Assembly: GCA_963585895.1 (NCBI GenBank)
Contig: OY757904.1
Coordinates: 24,534,120-24,598,119 of the forward strand
Origin: Sepioteuthis lessoniana
Lineage: Eukaryota; Mollusca; Cephalopoda; Myopsida; Loliginidae
Reading direction: 5' to 3'
Length of the DNA stretch: 64,000 nucleotides
Part shown: positions 12,616-22,887 of the stretch, in pieces
How the letters are laid out: every line of letters starts with the position of its first letter
Numbering within the stretch: the first letter of the stretch is position 1
Notes under the pieces: generated by a model
Seen by the model: the letters and a program-made list of their open reading frames with translations, nothing else
Told to the model about the DNA's origin: nothing
The model's database searches: none
Program-made: the position numbers and the translations under genes

Positions 12616-13040
12616 ATTTTGGCCCAGTTGGCTGGACCGTAGAATACACCAAGTGCATCTCGGCAGATGGGTAAGACCTCTTCCTTAATAGGTGTCCAGG
12701 ATGAGTCCCTAAAATATTTGATGATGAGGCTACAGTAATGTTAGAATTTTGGAGAATGCAGAGTTCCTTTTCATTGCTATCGTTCCCATGTCCTCTCTGG
12801 CTCAGAGTGGTAGCTCCTGAAAGGCTCCTATCTATGATTCAAATAGAACTAGTTGACATTTAAACTATGAATAAACAAATGTTTTCTGCTAAATGTCATT
12901 GTTGAAATAGAACTGTTTGATCATTTAATTGTGTGTAAACAAATGACTTATGAATAGTTGAATTGTTAGCGATGCATAGTAACACTTGGAACTATTTAGC
13001 TTTTTGACTAGTGTTTACAAATCATAAATATATATATATA

Positions 13041-13312
13041 TTGTCATACACAGACAGACTGTTTCGTTCTATCAGAACTCTTCAGTGTGGCTAGACAAGT
13101 AGGACGCTAGAAACCGGGATCGAAACCCATCCAACATTACGTTAGACTAAGTCTCAGACCGCTCGGTCAACAAGCGTACCACGTTTGGCTAAGGGATTTT
13201 TTAAGGTATTATGAAGTAACAGCAGCAGCCGTTTGTTTACATTTTTATACCGTATCGGCTACCAGAGTGCTCAATTCTTTCGAAGAACTTTGCATTATGC
13301 GAGCGGCGGCCG

Positions 13313-13313
<1 letters not shown>
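13041..13313 (-). mobile_element. SINE-D inside family E
   Basis: The reverse complement carries GCATAATGCAAAGTTCTTCG, AAAAATGTAAACAAACGG, then a tRNA-like region with box A (TTGACCGAGCGGTCTGAG) and box B (GGTTTCGATCCC), and ends CGAAACAGTCTGTCTGTGTA. TA repeats lie on both sides (13027-13040 and 13316-13376). The tRNA-like promoter is in the middle rather than at the 5' end. Confidence 0.8.

Positions 13314-13315
<2 letters not shown>

Positions 13316-13376
<61 letters not shown>
13316..13376. repeat. TA microsatellite
   Basis: About 30 TA units at the 5' side of SINE-D, inside family E. Confidence 0.95.
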
Positions 13377-13381
<5 letters not shown>

Positions 13382-14455
13382 GGATTTGGCATTAAATAAC
13401 CTATGATAATTGATATGCTATAAAACAAAACAAAGCAAAACCATCTGTTTTAGATACACGTCGTTGATAATTTTTGATCGTATATTTCAGTAGGTCCTAG
13501 TTTGAAACTTCCTCCCTCTCTCAACTTCTCTCTCTCTCTATCTTAATCTCTCCTTATCTCCTTTTCTGTTTCCTTCATCTTTTACATAAAACCAGAAATT
13601 TTGAAATGTGTGTATGTTTAATAACAGATCTTACATACATGACAATTACTAAGGAAAATAACTCAATATACCAGAAAAAGCAATATAGTCGGAGGTAAAT
13701 TTTTACTTTTCAATTAATTTGAATTTCATCAATAATAAAACCACAAATAGACTCACAGTTGCTCTCTTTTTAGGGAGACAATTATATACTATGTGCCTTG
13801 ATTGGCAATATCCTTTGTTGCGCTATCCAACCAAGTCATTACATTTGAAGACACGCCGTTTACAGCAACACGAGGAAGAATCAAATAATTTTTCTAGTTG
13901 CTCAATAAAACATTCCACTTAGCTTAAAGACCAACGTATGTCAAATAACCGTGAGTCACTTCAAAAATACAAAATTATGTAGATTAACTGATCGTTTTTT
14001 CTTTCGTTTTTAAAACATTTAAAATTGTTGCATAAAAGTATAAAATAACAAATTAATTTTCCAATTCTAAACGAAGAGGGGTAAAGAATTTTTTATAGTG
14101 AATAATAAAAACAACAATAAGTGTTTATAACAGTGAAGCCCATCAAAAATAAAATAGTGTAGAAACGATCTATAAACAAAATACATTCATTGGCTACTGT
14201 TGATTAAAATGAAAACATTACTTGGTATTATTCTGGTTTATTGTGAGTCCATTTTTGTTCCATCAAAAAATTACAATACATGATTCTCACACGAGAGAAA
14301 AAAGGAAGCAATCTCTCATCACTGCCAATGAACTAAATACAATATCTTAAATCTCCATTCAGACTTTTACGAGGGAATATTTTAATACTATTCTCAATTC
14401 TGAACAAACAGTAAATATTGAAAATGGGAAACATTTAATCAAATTATATTCATAC

Positions 14456-14472
14456 ATTTGCTTTCTTTAAGG
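14456..14472 (+). repeat. 17-bp contig end, identical to the other side of the N gap
   Basis: ATTTGCTTTCTTTAAGG immediately precedes the run of N and is repeated immediately after it (14673-14689). Confidence 0.95.
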
Positions 14473-14672
14473 NNNNNNNNNNNNNNNNNNNNNNNNNNNN
14501 NNNNNNNNNNNNNNNNNNNNNNNNNNNNNNNNNNNNNNNNNNNNNNNNNNNNNNNNNNNNNNNNNNNNNNNNNNNNNNNNNNNNNNNNNNNNNNNNNNNN
14601 NNNNNNNNNNNNNNNNNNNNNNNNNNNNNNNNNNNNNNNNNNNNNNNNNNNNNNNNNNNNNNNNNNNNNNNN
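14473..14672. other. assembly gap, exactly 200 N
   Basis: 200 ambiguous bases, a round-number placeholder rather than a measured gap. Confidence 0.98.
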
Positions 14673-14773
14673 ATTTGCTTTCTTTAAGGGTACAGAGATT
14701 TTTGACGCCATAGAATATTTTACAGAATACCTGACTGACATTTTTCAGCTTTAATCCTGGACCTAAACTTAAT

Positions 14774-14776
<3 letters not shown>

Positions 14777-14811
<35 letters not shown>

Positions 14812-14836
14812 TATATATAATATATATATATATATG
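14777..14836. repeat. TA microsatellite, interrupted
   Basis: TA run with one short phase break. Confidence 0.93.
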
Positions 14837-15493
14837 TTCCACCATAAAACGATATCAATTGGAGAAAAGTACTTCGTCATTTATTTTTTTCTGGCCGCAT
14901 CGTTCAAATTGTGCACAAAACCACATTTCCTAATACGATCTGACCTATAAAGACGAACCTAAGGCGATCTTAAGTTGGTTTTGAGATACATTGAACGGAT
15001 GTGTTTGTGAGGCTTGGGGCTTACGCCAATAAATAGCACGTTTGGGTGACCATAATAAAATAGCTACAGAGCTTTTTCCCTCTTGAAGGGCTGCATGAAG
15101 ACAAAATCCCCACAAAGGAATGCTAGACTGAATAATGCAGAAAACATTTTAATAAATGGGGGAAAGTTGTTACAATATAAATATGAGTTTTTAAGCATTC
15201 TTCCAAACACACCTGACAATGCCACATTGTGATGATATTGATTCTTCCATTAAGGATGGAAAGAAGGTTTCTACTTCAAATGTCATATTTATCTCTGTTA
15301 CATCAAGAATTTAGATAATTAGAAAACTGCGTTCAGCTTGAATACAGACGACACAACATTATCATTCAGTTGCAAATTGAACTGAAAATTGCCCAAATAT
15401 CAAGGTGCATTTTAAGAATATTTCTCTAATAGCGTCTATTACGATGTCAGTTATCATTAATTATTAATGAGCATAAATAAATGAGATATTTCG

Positions 15494-15495
<2 letters not shown>

Positions 15496-15554
<59 letters not shown>

Positions 15555-15556
15555 AT

Positions 15557-15594
<38 letters not shown>

Positions 15595-15595
15595 A
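15496..15595. repeat. AC then TA microsatellite
   Basis: AC run of more than 20 units followed by interrupted TA runs. Confidence 0.95.
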
Positions 15596-15956
15596 GTTGG
15601 GATAGGATAGGCGTAGAATCAATGGGGCTTCGTTAAAGGTAAGTTCTCATCTATACTATCAAAATGACCGAACCTCGCTTATCCTGTGCCTACGATATTA
15701 TATTAAGAATTATATGCTCCATCACTAATAATGAGCAAACTGCATTAGTACTATATAGATTTCGATGGGAAAATTGTCACCAATTTAAATCATTACTTTC
15801 AAGCATGCATTTACGTTTATAGGCTTTGTCCACCCTGCAGAAAATTAAAATTATTTGAGAAATATCTGTGAGAAAAAAAAAACAGCACTATGATAAAGGG
15901 AGATATCAATGTTATCGTATTTTTGCGTCATGATAACAAGATTTTTATCCATTGAA

Positions 15957-15960
<4 letters not shown>

Positions 15961-16024
<64 letters not shown>

Positions 16025-16031
16025 TTGAAAA

Positions 16032-16065
<34 letters not shown>

Positions 16066-16075
16066 TTGCAAAATG

Positions 16076-16121
<46 letters not shown>

Positions 16122-16149
16122 TTTGCAAAATGTATTTATATATATATAT

Positions 16150-16180
<31 letters not shown>

Positions 16181-16194
16181 CATTTTGCAAAATG
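15961..16194. repeat. TA tract with four spaced CATTTTGCAAAATG-type palindromes
   Basis: Palindromic words occur at 16021-16035 (ACATTTGAAAAATGT), 16062-16076 (ACATTTGCAAAATGT), 16119-16132 and 16181-16194 (CATTTTGCAAAATG, a perfect palindrome). They are separated only by TA repeats and one CA stretch. Confidence 0.9.
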
Positions 16195-16330
16195 TTTTCA
16201 TGCAATTTTGGTAAATATACTTGATTATGTGAAATGTCAGTTAAGTACTATCTGTGAGAAATGAAGCGGCATTATAAAGTGAAATGTCAGCGTTATTTCA
16301 TTTTTCGTAATTTAGATGACATTTTACCAA

Positions 16331-16366
16331 TCGCATCCTCTCTGTCTCTCTGTCTCACTCTCTCTT

Positions 16367-16404
<38 letters not shown>

Positions 16405-16416
16405 AATACACACATG

Positions 16417-16455
<39 letters not shown>

Positions 16456-16500
16456 CTCTGTGTCTGTGTGAGTGAGTGTGTGTGTGCGTGTGTGTGTATA
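16331..16500. repeat. CT, TA and TG compound microsatellite
   Basis: CT run, TA run, then an imperfect TG run. Confidence 0.95.
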
Positions 16501-16762
16501 GTTGAGGCAGCAGTATTTCATTTAACCATGTTTGATTAAATAATAAAGATCGTCTTTGTCTTTATAATTGTATTCAAGTTTCAGGTTGAAATTGGTGAAT
16601 GAATTTACTAAAATTGTCCGAGCGCTTTTTAGACGTTTAATATTATCGAGTGTTGCTTGCATGTATAACTGTTGAATTGAGTAAGATTTTTAAAGATTCG
16701 TCCCGAATATCATGTACTTCAGTATTTACGCTGTTTATTTTTTCTTTATTGTATTCAATTGG

Positions 16763-16763
<1 letters not shown>

Positions 16764-16796
<33 letters not shown>
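16764..16796. repeat. TA microsatellite
   Basis: About 16 TA units. Confidence 0.93.
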
Positions 16797-16800
<4 letters not shown>

Positions 16801-17089
16801 AAATGCAACGTCATCAGAAGATGATTTAATTATAGTTAAATTGTTTGATTGAATGTTTAAAACTTTCTGGTTTGTTTTTCATTTCATTTGACAAATACAT
16901 AAATTGATTTTAAAAAGTTTAGAAGATAAAATAAAACATAAAAACGGGCCTGTGCAGGTTTAATGTTAAAAATATTGAAGTTTGACGTTGGCAAATAATT
17001 CAACTATTAATAAAGTCATCCTCTAAAAACCATGCGTTTTTTTTCCTATGATTATATTTTCGTACAGTCGGTTTTACTTTCATTTTCCC

Positions 17090-17091
<2 letters not shown>

Positions 17092-17130
<39 letters not shown>

Positions 17131-17180
17131 AAGAAGAGAGAGAGAGGGACAGACAGACGGACAGACAGAGATAGAGATAA
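17092..17180. repeat. GATA, GA and GACA compound microsatellite
   Basis: GATA units, then a long GA run, then GACA/GACG units. Confidence 0.93.
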
Positions 17181-17988
17181 GGAGAGTGAGAAAACAATAG
17201 TTTACCCCTAAAAATAAATATTCAATTTGGACCAATGAATCCGCAGACTGCCATGTCCTTTCTAACTGAACTTTGAAAAATTTTAAAGTAAAATATTCTT
17301 TAAATATAATTAATATTAGAAATACAGAAATAGGTTCAGTGTCAAAAAAAGTTTTCATGTGAATGTATAAAATAAACACGTGAGGTAAAAAGCAAAATAT
17401 TCTTTCAACATTTTCGAGAATGTTACGGGAAATAACTAAACCTTAAAAAACATGCGAACTTTAGCAGGTTCTTTGCTCCTTCTTCAAAATGTCTACTGAA
17501 CAATAACTAAAAGAAGAACATAAAAAAAGATAAACCCATGCATGTTTACATGATTTAACTACTCTAATTTCTCGACGTAAAAGAAAAGGAAAAAAACTCT
17601 CTATTCAAATAAATTATGCATCAATATTTCCTTGTTTTATTTATTCTGACGCAGGATTCTATTCTGTCATCGTCGCCTTTAGTTTGGAGAAGAGCCAGAC
17701 GCCTAATCCCGTTTTTCGAGACTATACTGTGTCAATGCGCATGTAATAAATGCAATGAGCTATAAGATATCCATCTCCAGTAGAGACTTCGAGCGCAAAA
17801 CACCATGTACCGCAGTAAAAATATCGATAGGTCTACAAGAGACAGATTCTTGCGCATTTGCTCTTACGTCAGTAAGATTAACATTTAAGACGTACATCAG
17901 TGTTTACTCTCTTTATACACATGCACACACAAATCACGCACACACACACACACACATGCACACACGCATACACACACATACACAAACG

Positions 17989-18023
<35 letters not shown>

Positions 18024-18643
18024 TATATATATATCCTTGTAAATACCGATCCACCTTCACCCTTGAAATTTGGTGTATGAGACAATAAAGGTGGAAGGAG
18101 AAAGCAAGACAAAAACCTACGTGGAACATACCGACCTATATCTACACTAACATTCTTTTTCCAATCAGGTTAGAAGACAATCACAGCTACAAAAAGTAAT
18201 TCTTGGTACAATATCCATTCCACGGCACATGTACGAGCCAACAGCTTCACAACACGCTGTCTCGATGTTTTAAAAAATACTACACAAGTATTTAACCTTA
18301 ACATGAGAATCATTATTATTTAATTATTATTTCCTAACATTTGAATATATGCATATAAGTACACATTAAATGACTAGATATGAAACTGACCTTGTTAAAT
18401 ATATTGAAATGCAGTTGTTCTGTGTAAATTAATTAGTCCCCAAGATTTTTATAGAATTAATTTTGAAATCATTTTTTCATGTGTGAGATGGAAGACAGGC
18501 AAAGAACAAGAAGTAGAATCATTTTTATAAAAGATATTTTTATTGATGAGCTTTTGAAAATATAAAATAGATTTTTAAATAGTTCAGATTAGTTTGCTAA
18601 TTTATTCAAAATATTGTTTGTATTGTATAAACGCAAAGAGTCT
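17181..18643. other. no gene recognised
   Basis: 17.65-17.88 kb is slightly less AT-rich but shows no open frame with known motifs. A CA/TA tract lies at 17.92 kb. Confidence 0.55.
17917..18034. repeat. CA-rich then TA microsatellite
   Basis: Imperfect CA/CACG run followed by TA. Confidence 0.93.
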
Positions 18644-18689
<46 letters not shown>

Positions 18690-18690
18690 G
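18644..18690. repeat. CA then TA microsatellite
   Basis: CA run followed by TA, about 60 bp outside the LTR element. Confidence 0.94.
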
Positions 18691-18754
18691 GAAAAACAAA
18701 ACCGGTCACATTAGGATTATAAATTTATTTCCATCCTGTTATATGTTTTTGATA

Positions 18755-19138
18755 TGTAATATATGTACTTGGGTAATGTTATTTGAGATAATAAATGAGA
18801 AGTACAAATATTAACTTTAAAAGAGGAATTTTATTCTTCGTATACAACGCCACGCGTTGGCTAGAAAATGTCCGGCGGTCAACACGTGTGTTTAGTGTTT
18901 GGAATCTCTTCAGCAACTGCCTCCTCTTCTGTCTTGGGTCGTCTTCGGCAACTGCTACTATCTCCGCTGATTGTCCAGAGGGAGAGGGAGAGGGAGAGAG
19001 AAGGGAAGAGAGAAGAGTGAGAGGCGATGGATTCTGGGATAGCATTCCTTCGCCGAGGTGGAAGTAAGGACCAAAATTTCTGTTGAGTTAGTATTGACTG
19101 CCCCATTTACTGACCTTAGTAAGGAAGGTGATACTACA
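18755..19138 (-). repeat. 3' LTR of the CsRn1-like element (384 bp)
   Basis: Near-identical partner of 22268-22663. It is flanked outside by GATA (18751-18754). In element orientation a purine-rich stretch (GGTAGAGGAGTAT) precedes it, a plausible but weak polypurine tract. Confidence 0.92.
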
Positions 19139-19217
19139 ATACTCCTCTACCAGTAAACGGAGTTTTTGTTTGGTTTTGTTGGTTTTTTTTTTTTGTTTGT
19201 TTTTCTTGTTTTTTGTT

Positions 19218-21357
19218 TTAATAATAAATATACTCGTTATCATTTTTCCATGTAACCGTTCTACCTGAAGTTCTTGTTTTCATTTTATGTTCCTGCACTT
19301 TTTCAGGAGGTAGACATTCAGACTTTGTATTTGTATTGGTAATTGCATTTTGTGTACATTTTTGTTTGTTTTCAATGTAAAGTTTTAAACGGTCTATTGA
19401 AACTTGTGTATGCGTATTTGAGTTAGTTTCCTTTAGGAAATATTTTGGTGTTCGTTCGAGTACCATGTAAGGACCTGAATAGGGTGCTTCTAGCGGTTTT
19501 CGAACGCGGTCTATCCTAATCCAAACTTTATCACAAGTTTGAAGTTGATCTGGCACGTATGATTTTTTTGTTGATTTTTCTCTGTTTGAAAAGTCTGTCA
19601 GATCGAATTTTGCCATACTTTTGTGCAGTTCTCTTGTAAAATTTTGTGTAACTGTTTCTGTATTTTCCGTATTTATCATTAGTTGTGGCAATAACATTTG
19701 TGCACCTGTGACCGCATAAAAAGGGGAAAAATTGGAGCAGTTGGGCATACTTCGAATTCCCATGAGAACTATTGGTAGGGCTGAAATCCAAGATTCTTTT
19801 CGGGCCATAATAGCTGCTTTTAAGGTTTTGTGGGCTAGTTGATACTGTGTACAAGTTGGTTGAGGATGAGATAATTCTGTTAGCTCACCAAGTATTTTTA
19901 TAATGTTAGAAAAAGATTGTTTTTCCAAATTATTCAAGGTAATTAATCCTTTAGGTGTTAATCTCATTCTTTCGGATAAAGGTAAGACTAACTTCGCAAA
20001 TCCTGGTATTAATTTCCTGTAAAATCCTACCATACCAAGAAATCTGCGTCAGCTTTTAGCATCTGTAGGACACGAAAAAGATTCTATTTCTTTTACTCTG
20101 TTAGCAGTTGGTGTGATTCCATTTGAATTAATTTTAAAACCTAGGAAATCTAGCGATGTTACATTGAAAATAGATTTCGATAGTGATATTTTCAGGTTAT
20201 TTTCTTGTAAAATTCTAAAAACTGTGTCTATATCTTTCTTGTGGGAAGGCTCGTCGTCGCTGAAGATTAAGATGTCATCTAAATATATAAAGACACAGTC
20301 TATCTCTCGAAAGATTCTGTCCATGTACCTTTGAAATGTTGCCGACGAATTTTTTTAACCCAAACGGCATAAATTCGTAATGAAAAAGACCCATCGGACA
20401 GATAATTGCCGTTTTAGGAATATCATCTGGGTGCATTTTAACTTGATGGTACGCTGAAATCAGATCAATTTTTGTAAATCGCTGTTTATTAGCCAGTTTT
20501 GTTGTAAATGAATTTATGTTGGGAATGGGGTATCTATCACTTTTAGTGATGCTGTTTAATGCACGGTAATCTCCGCAGCAGCGGTATCCTCCACTTTGCT
20601 TAGGTACAAGATGTAGTGGGCTTGACCATTCGCGGTCTGAAGGAGTTATCACGCCTTCGTTTATGAGTCTTTTAAACTCTTCTTTAGTCACCGATAGTTT
20701 TTCCGCTGATAGCTGTCTGGATTTTGCAAAAATCGGTAAGTGGCTACCTGTATCAATTCTGTGATAAACACCGCAGTAGTTGTTATTTTTGTTTATATGA
20801 GGAGAAATGATTTCTGGGTATTTATCCAGACTGGTTTGAATAAATGATGGTAGTTCTACTTTGTTAATGACCACGTTTACTGGAGATGTCGTGTTTAGTA
20901 TTAATTCCTTTTTGGTAGCTGTTAACGGGTCGTAAATTGTTTTATTTTTGCAGTCGATTATGAGACCAAATTCATTTAAAAAGTCAAATCCAAGGAGTGG
21001 ATTGGTGATATCTGCGACCACAAATGTCCAGGAAAATGACCTTTTCAAACTTGGTATCCCAATCGCTAGGTTTGCTTGTCCGTGGCATTTTATTTTCTCT
21101 CCATTAGCGGTGGTGAGTGATACTGTTGTTGGATTTAACGTGACGCCGTTTAACCTAGACGCTGGTATTATTGAGATACTTGCACCAGTATCCACTATTA
21201 ATTTTAATGTAGTTGTCCCTAATCGTGTATTGATTTGAAATAGCGGCGAACTCAGGGGGACAGACGTGGTTCGCGCCGTTAGTTTTCCGAGTCTGTTGGA
21301 GTTGGTGTAGGTGGACGCGAGCTTGGCAGTATTTTTGTATTTTGCTTCTTCGGACAT
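19218..21357 (-). pseudogene. Pol region of the CsRn1-like element (protease, reverse transcriptase, integrase end)
   Basis: The protease is recognised by LIVDTGASISIIPAS, the retropepsin active-site motif. The reverse transcriptase follows with GYRCCGDYRALNSIT, DLISAYHQVKMHP and the YLDD box (IYLDDILIFSDD). Towards the 3' end are VGFYRKLIPGFAK, from the reverse transcriptase connection, and an integrase C-terminal stretch (ALPIVLMGIRSMPNCSNFSPFYAVTGAQMLLP) with the downstream GPY-like PYSGPYMVLER. The domain order is that of Ty3/Gypsy. The coding region is fossil and not functional. Confidence 0.9.
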
Positions 21358-21359
21358 CT

Positions 21360-22016
21360 ACACCAAGGTTTGCAAGTTCATGCTTGCTCGGCAAAGTAGA
21401 GGTGTGCTCTACATATTTTGGCTTTTTGTTCCGGGAAGAAAGGTTTAATACCTGTCGGTAAAATAATATTGTCTTTGCTTTTCTCAGTTTTTTGTGTCCT
21501 ATGCTGAGCGGTGAACGCTGTCGCGTTGATATTGTTAAGCAGAGGCATAAGCTCATCCGCTAGCTTTCCAAGTTGAGTTGGACTTAACTCCTTTTGTGAA
21601 GCAATGACGGGGGAAATTGTCGCTGGTAGGGCCTGAAGAAATTTGTGTATTACTATTTCTTCTCCGATACCTATCCGTTTTGCTATCGATAGCATTTCTT
21701 GCAGATATGTTGAAGGACGGCCTGTAATAGTTGTTGTTGACATTAATTTGTCCAGCAATTCCGGCTTTGTCCTTTCGTGGGCCTCAATTAATGACTGTTT
21801 TATTTCCTCGTATTTTTTTAATTCTAAAATTGTTATCGGTATTTTAGCTACCACCTCTGCAGGCAGAGATGATATTACCGTGTAGAATTTTGTTGTTGAT
21901 GCCGTTATATTGCGCAGGTGGAATTGTGCCTCCAGAATGGAAAACCAGCCATTCACTGCCGTTTCCATGAATTCTGGTGTCTTTATGTTAATTTGCTGTA
22001 GAGAAGCTTCTTCCAT
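21360..22016 (-). pseudogene. Gag region of the CsRn1-like element
   Basis: The conceptual protein starts MEEASLQQINIKTPEF and carries a WFSILEAQFHLRNI segment, followed by helical capsid-like sequence (SLPAEVV, YLQEMLSIAKRIG, FLQALP). This is the arrangement of CsRn1-clade Gag proteins, with a CHCC-type Cys/His knuckle towards the C-terminus. The predicted start lies about 250 bp inside the 5' LTR, as expected for the family. Part of a broken fossil element. Confidence 0.85.
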
Positions 22017-22067
22017 TTTTATTTATTTTTTAATATTTTTTTAATTGCTTTTTTTTTGTGTGTATAT

Positions 22068-22068
22068 A

Positions 22069-22102
<34 letters not shown>
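22068..22102. repeat. TA microsatellite inside the LTR element leader
   Basis: A TA-rich tract lies between the Gag start and the primer-binding site, so it is carried by or expanded within the retrotransposon leader. Confidence 0.85.
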
Positions 22103-22114
<12 letters not shown>

Positions 22115-22256
22115 GTAGACGAAAAAAAGAGGAAAATAATTTATTTTATTTACTTACGTCGAAGGTCCTCTCTTGAAACTTTTGCGACGTGAAGTTGAAA
22201 AATTGGTTGAATTTATCCTGGAATTTTCAAAAGTTGTGTCTTATATCCTTTTAGTT

Positions 22257-22266
22257 TGGGTCACCA
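22257..22266 (-). other. primer-binding site, tRNA-Trp type
   Basis: On the minus strand TGGTGACCCA starts one base after the 5' LTR. Its first nine bases are complementary to the GGGTCACCA 3' end of tRNA-Trp, the primer used by CsRn1-clade elements. Confidence 0.8.
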
Positions 22267-22267
22267 T

Positions 22268-22663
22268 TGTAATATATGTACTTGGGTAATGTTATTTGAG
22301 ATAATAAATGAGAAGCACAAATATTAACTTTAAAAGAGGAATTTTATTCTTCGTATACAACGCCACGTGTTGGCTAGAAAATGTCCGGCGGTCAACACGT
22401 GTGTTTAGTGTTTGGAATCTCTTCAGCAACTGCCTCCTCTTCTGTCTTGGGTCGTCTTCGGCAACTGCAACTATCTCCGCTGATTGTCCAGAGGGAGAGG
22501 GAGAGCGAGAGAGAAAAGGAGAGAGAAGGGAAGAGAGAAGAGTGAGAGGCGATGGATTCTGGGATAGCATTCCTTCGCCGAGGTTGAAGTAAGGACCAAG
22601 ATTTCTGTTGAGTTAGTATTGACTGCCCCATTTACTGACCTTAGTAAGGGAGGTGATACTACA
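22268..22663 (-). repeat. 5' LTR of the CsRn1-like element (396 bp)
   Basis: Repeat of 18755-19138 at about 98% identity outside a purine-rich GAGA tract that is 12 bp longer here. In element orientation it begins TGTAGTATCACC and ends ATATATTACA. The primer-binding site follows one base beyond its end, which marks this as the 5' LTR of a minus-strand element. Confidence 0.92.
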
Positions 22664-22676
22664 GATATAAATCAAA

Positions 22677-22737
22677 AACACGAAAAAAAAATTAACAGGA
22701 CTTCTTCGGGTCTTATGGATAAAATAATTCAGAATAG
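22677..22737 (+). repeat. left arm of a 60-bp inverted repeat (Penelope-like terminus)
   Basis: It contains AACAGGACTTCTTCGGGTCT. The reverse complement recurs at 22793-22852 with only a few mismatches, giving a fold-back with a spacer of about 55 bp. Confidence 0.88.
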
Positions 22738-22792
22738 GCACAGGGAAGAAGGATGGGAGGTGATATAAGAAGGGTGAAAAGTTTTCCTGCGT

Positions 22793-22848
22793 CTATTCTG
22801 AATTGTTTTATCTATAAGATCTGAAGAAGTCCTGTTAATTTTTTTCGT

Positions 22849-22852
<4 letters not shown>
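22793..22852 (-). repeat. right arm of the 60-bp inverted repeat
   Basis: Reverse complement of the left arm, including AGAAGTCCTGTTAATTTTTT. It is followed directly by a TA tract. Confidence 0.88.

Positions 22853-22886
<34 letters not shown>
22853..22886. repeat. TA microsatellite in the Penelope-like element
   Basis: TA run directly after the right arm of the 60-bp inverted repeat. Confidence 0.93.

Positions 22887-22887
<1 letters not shown>

Larger units (their letters stand above)
12616..13441 (+). mobile_element. family E retroposon interrupted by SINE-D
   Basis: Head TTTTGGCCCAGTTGGCTGG at 12616, body to about 13026. A SINE-D plus TA tracts intervenes, and the tail resumes at 13375 with AAACCGGATTTGGCATTAAA and GATATGCTATAAAAC. 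Confidence 0.83.
13442..15495. other. no gene recognised; contains the assembly gap
   Basis: AT-rich, with a TA tract at 14.78 kb. Frames that cross the gap are meaningless. Confidence 0.6.
18755..22663 (-). mobile_element. Ty3/Gypsy LTR retrotransposon, CsRn1-like clade, broken fossil
   Basis: A minus-strand element bounded by two LTRs (TG...CA) and a 4-bp target duplication GATA (18751-18754 and 22664-22667). Next to the 5' LTR is a primer-binding site reading TGGTGACCC, complementary to the 3' end of tRNA-Trp. A tRNA-Trp primer, a 4-bp duplication and a CHCC-type Gag knuckle are the known hallmarks of the CsRn1/Kabuki clade. Recognisable parts in order are Gag, aspartic protease, reverse transcriptase and an integrase C-terminal region. 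The element is shorter than intact relatives and is broken, with a handful of breaks. The two LTRs differ by about seven substitutions and one 12-bp indel (roughly 2%), so the insertion is fairly young. Absolute age depends on an unknown mutation rate. Confidence 0.9.

Noticed and set aside
14439-14754. Frames spanning the N run.
   Set aside because: Composed mostly of unknown residues across an assembly gap.
15928-16224. Overlapping frames on both strands of alternating Tyr and Ile.
   Set aside because: Translation of TA microsatellite; no protein.
18795-19106. Frames in the LTRs (and again at 22292-22631) looking like a repeated small gene.
   Set aside because: They are the two LTR copies and have no coding role I can support.
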